DNA of 13,612 nucleotides from JBDHZK01 sp039811865 (lineage in GTDB: Bacteria > Actinomycetota > Actinomycetes > Propionibacteriales > Propionibacteriaceae), in assembly GCA_039811865.1 (NCBI GenBank), contig JBDHZK010000068.1, positions 1-13,612 of the forward strand, in the 5' to 3' direction. Of the stretch, positions 8,501 to 13,612 are shown piece after piece. Position numbers and translations under genes: made by a program. The notes beneath the pieces are model-generated. The model was not told where the DNA came from. It made no database searches and saw nothing but the letters and a program-made list of their open reading frames with translations. The first letter of the stretch is position 1. The number at the start of each line of letters is the position of its first letter.

Positions 8501-8681
8501 GCACGTTGCGACTGCCGCGCACGGTCGCCAGGACGAGCGTCCCGGCCCCGCCGACGGTGACGCCCTGGACATGGCCACTGTTGGCGTAGTCGACCCCGCG
8601 CGCGGTGGTCAGCGCGCCGAAGCGGGTTTGCAGGCGCGCCAGCGACCAGTCCTTCGCCCAGGCGAGCTGTTGAGCGTCCAT
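5517..8681 (-). CDS. SNF2-family (DEAD-like superfamily 2) ATPase with N-terminal SWIM zinc finger
   Basis: A 1054-residue bacterial SNF2 ATPase, probably a DNA or nucleoprotein translocase. A SWIM zinc finger lies near the N-terminus (Cys77, Cys79, Cys85, His87 in CSC-x5-CKH). About 500 residues of mixed accessory sequence follow. The two-lobed motor then begins with ADDMGLGKT (Lys about 624). DEAQ follows at about 719-722, then TGTPLENN, the second-lobe VFSQFTTFL, and GGFGLTLTEAD through DRTHRIGQ near 995. All key ATPase motifs are intact. The start is uncertain. The ATG at 8681 gives this call but has no clear Shine-Dalgarno; a TTG at 8717, six bases after the amrS stop, would add 12 residues. 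It is the last gene of the amrB-amrA-amrS run, so it is probably co-transcribed with them. Confidence 0.93.
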   Translation of the reverse strand: MDAQQLAWAKDWSLARLQTRFGALTTARGVDYANSGHVQGVTVGGAGTLVLATVRGSRNVPYQTVINRQTESLKTRCSCPMQGECKHVVALLVHLREGLAPPVPRWRAVLEPTRRVFPDDVDGTPLALEFSGRSADLSLRPLVWGRSGRWVRTGATWDGLEYAGSGHRHSHRRALRAIKDAMRRDGHSFYYGRSSDLQLKELTADVWPALSQAEEAGVGFVHADGLPVRLLREPARPIVHLDAAATGLTITGFAIIEGEQVRVGRNQVVGNPPHGIVRAGEDLVLGPFVRPLNEAESATVVHSPKLSIPAAEILEFATGYLPALRRQLELVIDPTIELPEVSAPWLAVRVTFGADALTDLSWTFRYRAAGEVTDVELLTGAQPFRNVEAERALVAAMPAGPWLYTDPALGRGLIAHNQLRGRESIAFVTESLPRLQAADDIEVMIEGDVPSYREAAEAPVIELRVTEPEGGPTDWFDLDVQVSIEGQVIEFRRMFTALAKGEDHLILPNGVWFSLDRPELDQLRDLIAEAAVLGDAEIGSLQLRPEHAGLWEELVELGVVAEQSAAWADAVSALLNLDELPAVGVPAGLAATLRPYQEVGFRWLAFLWRARLGGILADDMGLGKTLQALAVTLAAHEAGELDHPVLVVAPTSVVGTWAAEAAKFAPDLRVATITQTGRKRGTSLAAAIADAQLVVTSYALARLDETDYVEQPWAAVVLDEAQFVKNRQSKAYQAVRKLRARVKFAVTGTPLENNLMDLWSLLSITAPGLFADPEVFTEAYRRPIENGGDAEALGRLHRRVRPLMLRRTKEAVAAELPPKQEQVVRIALTPAHQRIYDRQLHAERRKVLALVDDLRHNRITILRSLTLLRQLSLSAGLVDRANSGVPSAKLDTLVEMLGEVAAEGHRALVFSQFTTFLTMARERLAREQIGTVYLDGRTRNRPERIAEFREGSAPVFLISLKAGGFGLTLTEADYVFILDPWWNPAAEAQAVDRTHRIGQDKRVHVYRLVSQNTIEEKVVALQERKKDLFAKVVGADGELSAPLTAADIRGLLAD

Positions 8682-8723
8682 CCGGCCAAATCTGCCTGGG
8701 GTTGGCCCGTTCTCCAAATCGGC

Positions 8724-9820
<1,097 letters not shown>

Positions 9821-9824
<4 letters not shown>

Positions 9825-10609
9825 CTCTCCTCCCAGACGCGAACGGTGTAGCGGGACAGCCGGACGTCCGAGCCCCAGTAGTCGGCGGCGAGGCCCGCCT
9901 TGGTCCGCAGGCGCCCCAGGAACTCGCGTGGGTCCGGGAATACCTGCCAGACCTGCGGCAAGAAGGTGGAGCGCCGGCCCGCGGCTTCGAAGACCAGGCC
10001 GTCGCTTCCAGGCCGGAGCCGCTGCACGACGTCCGCCTCGCTGGTCGCGGACATCGGCTCGAGTGGGGAGAGGACGGAGACCTCGAGGTCGACGCGGTCC
10101 AGCTCGGGGTCGGTGAGCGGGGGAAACCGGTGGTCCTCGAAGGCTGCGGCGCAGGCGTTGTGCGCGACGGCGTCCTTGAGCGAGCGCGTGGGTGTCAGCG
10201 AGCCGACGCAACCGCGCAGCTCGCCGCCGAGGGTCAGCGTGACGAAGCACGCGGTCGGCACATCCAGCCAAGCCGGGCTGGTGTCGACCGGCGGGGCGAC
10301 CCGGCCGAGACGACGCGCGATCGCAGCCCGGGCCAGCGGCAGCAGGACGCGCCCGGCGTCGCTGGGCGGGGACGGTTGGGGCGGCGTCCCGGGTTCGATG
10401 CCCCGCTCCGGGGGTGAGCGGCGCTCGGCTTGGCCGGCCGGTCGCGGCGGGGAGTAGGCGCCGCACGCTTCGGCGGCCTCCCGCCTGAACTGGCCGTCCA
10501 TGCCGGGGATGGACAGCGGCACCTCCGCGCCGCATTTGTCTGAAGCGAACGGCGTCACTGCATTCGCTGACGGTGGTGCGGACGGCGTTCCGGGGCTGTG
10601 AGCGTTCAT
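9821..10609 (-). CDS. amrA: AmmeMemoRadiSam system protein A (AMMECR1 domain) with unusual N-terminal extension
   Basis: A 262-residue protein whose last 175 or so residues form an AMMECR1 domain. It begins at VLLPLARAAIARRLG (about 88-102) and carries the signature LRGCVG (131-136), then SLKDAVAHNACAAAFEDHRFPPLT and the closing YTVRVWEE. The ATG at 10609 overlaps the amrB stop as ATGA, and GGGGGAGG lies five bases before it, so this start is well supported. That leaves about 85 residues of Pro/Ala/Arg-rich sequence in front of the domain, which the family does not normally have. The DNA there holds several short inverted repeats (see separate entry). AMMECR1 has no proven enzymatic activity; in bacteria it accompanies Memo and a radical SAM enzyme, as here. 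Confidence 0.94.
10403..10568. repeat. Cluster of short inverted repeats inside the amrA N-terminal extension
   Basis: Three exact inverted repeats fall within 166 bases of the amrA 5' coding part: CCGCTC/GAGCGG (10403-10408, 10416-10421), GCGGC/GCCGC (10516-10520, 10529-10533) and AGCGAA/TTCGCT (10544-10549, 10563-10568). They cover only the family-atypical N-terminal extension, not the AMMECR1 domain. This suggests the extension may derive from a palindromic repeat inserted in frame. Chance matches are possible in such GC-rich DNA, especially for the 5-bp pair. Confidence 0.35.
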
Positions 10610-11571
10610 TTTGCCTCCCCCAGGGCGAAAGCGGCGTAGCCGACGACGCGGGCCGCGTCCCCGACGGTGTCTGCGGAGTTGCAGGCGCCCAGCAGCGTCG
10701 GGACGAGCCCGCGGCGCCGGGCCGCGACGAGCAGTCCGTTCAGCGGTGTGGCGCCGCACGCCTGGCGATGGGCGAGCGGTCCGTCCAAGGCGAGGATCTG
10801 CTCGATGGTCTTGGCGTCGACGGCGCGGGCCTGGGCATAGGGCAGGTAGTGCGACAAGTCGGTGGAGATGACGATCAGGGTCTCCGGTCCACCCCAAAGG
10901 GCCTCCAGGGCGTCGGCGACTTGGTCTGGCTCGGCGCCCCCGACGACCAGAGGGATCAGCTCGAAATCGCCGAGAACCCTTTGCAGGAAGGGCAACTGGA
11001 CCTCTAGCGAGTGCTCCTCGACATGTGGGGCATCCACCCGGACCACGTTGGGCACGTCGTCGCCGAGCACGCCCAGCAAGACATCCCCCAGCGGGCTGGC
11101 GAAGGCGTCCGCCGATGCGCGCGCCAAGCCGTCCACGTGGACGCGGTGCGCGGGCCCGAGCAGGACGACCCGGGTAATGCCCCTCGGGTCGATGGCGGCG
11201 TAGCCGAGCGCCGCCGTCGACCCCGAATAGCGATACCCCGCGTGCGGGACGATCAGCGCCTTGGGTCGCGGGCCGGCGGTCTCCTCGGCGCGAGCTGCAG
11301 GCGGCGCCACGGAGGAACTCGTCGGCGCCCATTCGCTCTCGGACGCCGAGCCTTTCGAAGGGGCCGAGGTTGTCGAAGAGTCCCGAGTCTCGGTCCGCCC
11401 GTGCGCCGAGGGGCGCAACTCAGGGCCGGTCTGGGTGCCGGGAACCGCCACCCCCCGCGCCGCGAGGGCCGTCCTGGCGGCGGCGAGGTAGCCGTCCACA
11501 TCGGCGCGCAACCGCACGGGATCGGCCGGGTAGAAGTAGCCCGCGACTGCGGGCGGACGCACTCGTGGCAT
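10606..11571 (-). CDS. amrB: AmmeMemoRadiSam system protein B (Memo family, LigB-like fold) with a 59-residue insert
   Basis: A 321-residue Memo-family protein, related in fold to LigB-type extradiol dioxygenases. Conserved marks are RPPAVAGYFYP at the start, VPHAGYRYSG (His110), LLGPAHRVH (His142), EEHSLEVQLPFL (His187), STDLSHYLPY (His241) and ACGATPL (Cys272). The His/Cys set corresponds to the metal-site residues known in Memo. Residues about 41-99 are a Ser/Thr/Glu/Pro-rich insert between the first helix and the LIVPHAGY strand, absent from typical members. I chose the ATG at 11571 because AGGGGG precedes it by a few bases and the family sequence begins there. An ATG at 11610 adds 13 Gly/Arg/Pro residues, lacks a good ribosome site and lies inside the candidate promoter. 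It is the first gene of the amrB-amrA-amrS-SNF2 run. Confidence 0.95.
   Translation of the reverse strand: MPRVRPPAVAGYFYPADPVRLRADVDGYLAAARTALAARGVAVPGTQTGPELRPSAHGRTETRDSSTTSAPSKGSASESEWAPTSSSVAPPAARAEETAGPRPKALIVPHAGYRYSGSTAALGYAAIDPRGITRVVLLGPAHRVHVDGLARASADAFASPLGDVLLGVLGDDVPNVVRVDAPHVEEHSLEVQLPFLQRVLGDFELIPLVVGGAEPDQVADALEALWGGPETLIVISTDLSHYLPYAQARAVDAKTIEQILALDGPLAHRQACGATPLNGLLVAARRRGLVPTLLGACNSADTVGDAARVVGYAAFALGEAK
11340..11397. repeat. Inverted repeat spanning the amrB insert
   Basis: CGGAC-GC-CGAG (11340-11350) pairs with CTCGGTCCG (11389-11397) over nine bases with a two-base bulge. Inside lie the near-palindrome CCTTTCGAAGG and the exact palindrome CCGAG-T-CTCGG (11383-11393), which shares sequence with the right arm. 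The structure falls wholly in the stretch encoding the non-conserved insert of amrB. The TCGA-rich character with a GTCGAAG core recalls dispersed palindromic repeats of actinobacterial chromosomes, but copy number cannot be seen here. Confidence 0.4.
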
Positions 11572-11596
11572 CGGACCCCCTCGTGGTCGTCCTCCC

Positions 11597-11625
11597 AGAT
11601 TAGGCGGCATCCGGGCCGCTCACCA
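11597..11625 (-). promoter_or_regulatory. Candidate promoter of the amrB operon
   Basis: On the minus strand TGGTGA (11620-11625) and TAATCT (11597-11602) are separated by 17 bases, a plausible -35/-10 pair with a good -10 and a poor -35. Transcription would start near 11590, giving a leader of about 20 bases that still contains the AGGGGG ribosome site before the ATG at 11571. It lies in the roughly 100-base divergent gap shared with the PrmC-related gene. Positions are inferred from spacing only. Confidence 0.35.
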
Positions 11626-11673
11626 CGGGTAGCTGGCGACCCCCGGCAACGCCCGCAGAGCTACATTCGCGGC

Positions 11674-12432
11674 GTGGACCGCGCAACCATCGTCGCCCGT
11701 CTGCGCGCGGCGGGCTGCGTCTTCGCCGAGGACGAGGCGGCACTGTTGCTGGGAGAGTCCGCTCCCGGACGCCTGGCCGCGAACGTCGCCGCCCGGGAGG
11801 CGGGGACGCCGCTGGAGCAGCTACTCGGGTTCGTCGAGTTCGACGGCCTTCGGTTGGCGGTCGGGCCAGGCGTGTTCGTCCCCCGGCAGCGAACGCGGCT
11901 GCTGGCCCGGCGGGCAGCCGAGCTGACCCCGCCGGACGGTGTCGTCGTCGATCTGTGCTGCGGGGTCGGGCCGGTCGCGGCCCGGGTGCTGGCGGAAAAG
12001 CCGGACGCGACCGTCGTGGCGGTAGACCTCGACCCGGCGGCGGCCGACTACGCAAGGCAGAATCTGCCCAGGGCGACGGTGCTGGTCGGGGACCTGTTCG
12101 AACCGGTCCCCCTCGATCTGCTGGGACGCGTCGATGTGGTCGCCGCCAACGCGCCCTACGTGCCCGACGACGAACTGCAGTTCATGCCCCGCGATGCGCG
12201 CGAGCACGAGCCGATCCACACGCTCAGTGGTGGCGCGGACGGGCTGCGCTTCCACCGCCGGATCGCCGCCGAGGTGGTCGGGTGGCTGAGGCCAGGAGGA
12301 AGTGTGTTGGTCGAGACCTCGCGCAGGCAGGCCGCGGAGACAGCCGGGCTGTTGGTCGCAGCGGGGCTGGCCGCGCGGATCGAGCGTGAGGCCGACCTCG
12401 ACGGCCTGATCGTGCTGGGCCGCAATGCCTAG
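11674..12432 (+). CDS. PrmC/HemK-related class I SAM-dependent methyltransferase paralogue
   Basis: A 252-residue methyltransferase related to the release-factor glutamine methyltransferase PrmC. It has a short N-terminal helical domain (about 1-50), the linker GFVEFDGLRLAVGPGVFVPRQRT, the SAM motif VVDLCCGVGPVA (91-102), an acidic VAVDLDP, VLVGDLFEP, the motif NAPYVP (159-164), where true PrmC has NPPY, and EPIHTLSGGADGLRFHRRI. The N-terminal domain is shorter than in PrmC. These marks fit the actinobacterial PrmC-related subfamily of unknown substrate better than PrmC itself. The frame is open upstream, but the family sequence begins at the GTG at 11674, with only a weak AGAG before it, so the start is moderately sure. 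It is divergent from amrB and converges on the YbaB-like operon. Confidence 0.85.
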   Translation: MDRATIVARLRAAGCVFAEDEAALLLGESAPGRLAANVAAREAGTPLEQLLGFVEFDGLRLAVGPGVFVPRQRTRLLARRAAELTPPDGVVVDLCCGVGPVAARVLAEKPDATVVAVDLDPAAADYARQNLPRATVLVGDLFEPVPLDLLGRVDVVAANAPYVPDDELQFMPRDAREHEPIHTLSGGADGLRFHRRIAAEVVGWLRPGGSVLVETSRRQAAETAGLLVAAGLAARIEREADLDGLIVLGRNA

Positions 12433-12446
12433 CCCGACAACTCAGG

Positions 12447-12462
12447 GGCCTCGATCCAGGCC
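12447..12462 (+). terminator. Weak hairpin downstream of the PrmC-related gene
   Basis: GGCCT (12447-12451) and AGGCC (12458-12462) pair exactly around a six-base loop, 14 bases after the methyltransferase stop. A second hairpin follows, GCCCGG/CCGGGC (12491-12496, 12506-12511), with a nine-base loop. Neither has a T-run. In this convergent 155-base gap they are the only candidates for ending the plus-strand transcript. Confidence 0.35.
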
Positions 12463-12563
12463 GATGTGTCAGGTACGACGTCAGTTGCCCGCCCGGTGGC
12501 CAAAGCCGGGCCCGAAATGAGATCCGACGCCGTATTTGACCGATGCACCGGATGAGCGCACCG

Positions 12564-12580
12564 CGCCCACGGCTTGGGCG
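12564..12580 (-). terminator. Hairpin immediately downstream of the YbaB-like gene
   Basis: CGCCCA (12564-12569) and TGGGCG (12575-12580) form an exact 6-bp stem with a five-base loop, starting seven bases past the minus-strand stop codon at 12588. No T-run follows, so if it terminates it is of the U-less kind often seen in actinobacteria. Position is the main support. Confidence 0.45.
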
Positions 12581-12587
12581 AGGCTGC

Positions 12588-12938
12588 CTACCCGTAGTGG
12601 CGACCCAGATGCAGCGCCGAGAAGGCGGCGACCTGGTCGAGGTTCTGCTTGGCGGCGGCCGACGCCTCGCGCATCCGCTCGGCGTGCACCTCGCGGATCT
12701 CGGCAAGCCGGGCGCGCGCGTCCTCGACCGTTGGTAGGTCCTTGGTCAGCTCGGCTGCCGCGGAGTCCAGCGCGGCGTTGACCGCACCCATCACCGCCTC
12801 GGCGAGTTCGACGTTGCCCGCCCGAAGAGCGCGGGCGTCCAGCGCAAGTTCGGCGATGCGTCCGCCGCTGACGACGACGCGCACACGCTCGTCCATTGCG
12901 ACCCCCACCCACTCCCGCTCGGTCGGCACCCGTGTCAT
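12588..12938 (-). CDS. YbaB/EbfC-like small protein
   Basis: A 116-residue protein. Residues about 11-70 resemble the core of YbaB/EbfC nucleoid-associated proteins: a strand DERVRVVVSGGRIAELALD, then ALRAGNVELAEAVMGAVNAALDSAAAEL, matching the family's pattern of strand, D-x-x-aliphatic and the long AVNAAL helix. The order is atypical because the long helix that normally precedes the strands is missing and a second helical, probably coiled-coil, segment follows (about 70-105). The ATG at 12938 overlaps the upstream pentapeptide gene's stop as ATGA, with GGAGGAG before it, so translation is likely coupled. In actinobacteria such divergent YbaB-like proteins often sit beside secretion or toxin genes rather than recR, but nothing here proves that role. 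Confidence 0.8.
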   Translation of the reverse strand: MTRVPTEREWVGVAMDERVRVVVSGGRIAELALDARALRAGNVELAEAVMGAVNAALDSAAAELTKDLPTVEDARARLAEIREVHAERMREASAAAKQNLDQVAAFSALHLGRHYG

Positions 12939-13549
12939 GCCTGCTCCTCCCCTTCGTAGTGGACGTCCGCACCGCGCGCGTTGAGCGCGCCGACCAGGTC
13001 GAGCCCGGCCCAGGACGGGTGGGCGCCACGGGCTCGGATGACCGATCCGGACGCGCCGGTGAAGTCGGCGCCCGAAAGGTCGGTCCCGTCCAACCGAACG
13101 CTTCGAAGCGATGCGCCGGTCAGGGCGGCACCGGCGAGGCTCGCGTTGGTGATCGGGAGTTCCTGCAGCAGCGCGCGATCGAAACACGCCCCGTCGAGCC
13201 TCGCCTGCCACAACTCGCACTTGATGATCCTGGCCCCCGTGAAGTCGGCACCGCGGGCGTCAAGTTCGATCATCTCGGTCTTCTTGGCGAAGAAGCCGCG
13301 CGCGTGGACGCCCCGCAGGATCGCGCTGTTCAGACGGCCGTAGCTGATGTCCGTACCACTCAGGTCGGCTCCGGTGAGGTCGCGATCGGACAACAGCGCC
13401 CCGGCCAGATCAAGCCCGGCCAAAGCGGTCGTCCCCCGAAGGTCGACACAAGCGAGCCCGGGAGGGTTGGACCCGATCGGTGCACCCTTGGTCCAGCTTG
13501 AATCGTTGTACAACTGCTGCGCCGCCAGCGCTTCGAGCAAAGTGCCCAT
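12935..13549 (-). CDS. Pentapeptide-repeat protein
   Basis: A 204-residue protein. After a helical start (GTLLEALAAQQLYND) come many five-residue repeats with central Leu/Phe and flanking Ala/Thr: for example CVDLRG, LDLAGALLSDRDLTGADLSGTDIS, LDARGADFTGARI and TNASLAGAALTGASL. A degenerate stretch lies at about 85-100 (GFFAKKTEMIEL). Such repeats fold as a right-handed quadrilateral beta helix, used in DNA mimicry (MfpA/Qnr) or as a scaffold. Cys34, Cys111 and Cys122 sit in repeat positions. I chose the ATG at 13549 because it overlaps the stop of the preceding gene as TGATG, which suggests coupling; the ATG at 13576 would add nine residues inside that gene. It is followed by the YbaB-like gene with an ATGA overlap. 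Function is unknown. Confidence 0.87.
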   Translation of the reverse strand: MGTLLEALAAQQLYNDSSWTKGAPIGSNPPGLACVDLRGTTALAGLDLAGALLSDRDLTGADLSGTDISYGRLNSAILRGVHARGFFAKKTEMIELDARGADFTGARIIKCELWQARLDGACFDRALLQELPITNASLAGAALTGASLRSVRLDGTDLSGADFTGASGSVIRARGAHPSWAGLDLVGALNARGADVHYEGEEQA

Positions 13550-13612
13550 CAGTAGACGATCACCTTTCCGGCCCATTGGGGATTGCGTCTGATCAGCGCG
13601 ATCAGCGCCGCT
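13549..13612 (-). CDS. C-terminal 20 residues of an unidentified gene (runs off right edge)
   Basis: On the minus strand a frame open from the right edge ends at the TGA of 13549-13551, giving AALIALIRRNPQWAGKVIVY. The TGA shares a base with the ATG of the pentapeptide gene (TGATG), the classic layout of coupled genes. The tail looks like a helix followed by a final beta strand. The family cannot be told from 20 residues; the downstream partners make it the first visible member of a three-gene operon. A short open frame at an edge could be chance, but the junction argues against it. Confidence 0.6.
   Translation of the reverse strand, partial: AALIALIRRNPQWAGKVIVY

Noticed and set aside
10388..10412. 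GGGTTCGATGCC, resembling a tRNA T-arm.
   Set aside because: The flanking five-base stems do not pair, no anticodon or acceptor arms can be found around it, and it lies inside the amrA coding region.
9825..10535. In-frame upstream extension of amrS.
   Set aside because: This stretch overlaps amrA in another frame. The ATG at 9824 has a strong ribosome site and the ATGA junction, and the family sequence begins there.
11572..11610. An earlier amrB start at the ATG of 11610.
   Set aside because: It adds 13 Gly/Arg/Pro residues outside the family, lacks a good ribosome site, and would place the start within the candidate promoter elements.
11011..11673. In-frame upstream extension of the PrmC-related gene.
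   Set aside because: It runs antisense through amrB and yields Arg/Gly-rich junk; the family alignment begins near the GTG at 11674.

Overview
The window is GC-rich throughout, with strong G/C at third codon positions, several GTG starts, tightly overlapping ATGA junctions and actinobacterial-type protein families. It looks like chromosomal DNA of a high-GC actinobacterium. I see no rRNA, no convincing tRNA, no CRISPR array, no insertion sequence and no phage gene.

Left part (1-5516). The minus strand carries the 5' end of an amino-acid ABC-transporter substrate-binding protein (298 to beyond the left edge). Next comes a GT39/ArnT-like membrane glycosyltransferase (564-2690), with a good stem-loop terminator behind it at 525-551. 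A roughly 370-base non-coding gap with a long imperfect inverted repeat follows, then an unrecognised polytopic membrane protein (3064-4329). Divergent from that, on the plus strand, are two tandem small VOC/glyoxalase-fold proteins (4498-4887 and 4959-5354).

Centre (5517-11571, minus strand). This is one tightly packed transcription unit in the order amrB (Memo family), amrA (AMMECR1 family), amrS (radical SAM), then a SWIM-SNF2 ATPase. amrB/amrA and amrA/amrS overlap by 4 bases (ATGA), each with a strong Shine-Dalgarno (SD) sequence, and the SNF2 gene begins within about 6-42 bases of the amrS stop. The first three make up the widespread but functionally undefined AmmeMemoRadiSam set. In this genome it sits in an apparent operon with a large SNF2 ATPase. 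Both amrB and amrA carry extra low-complexity, inverted-repeat-rich coding segments outside their conserved cores.

Right part (11572-13612). Divergent from amrB is a PrmC-related methyltransferase paralogue with NAPY in place of the usual NPPY. It converges on a minus-strand operon at the right edge: the last 20 codons of an unidentified gene, a pentapeptide-repeat protein and a YbaB/EbfC-like protein, joined by TGATG and ATGA overlaps. The best candidates for something undescribed are the AmmeMemoRadiSam-SNF2 unit with its odd inserts, and the coupled unknown/pentapeptide/YbaB-like operon.
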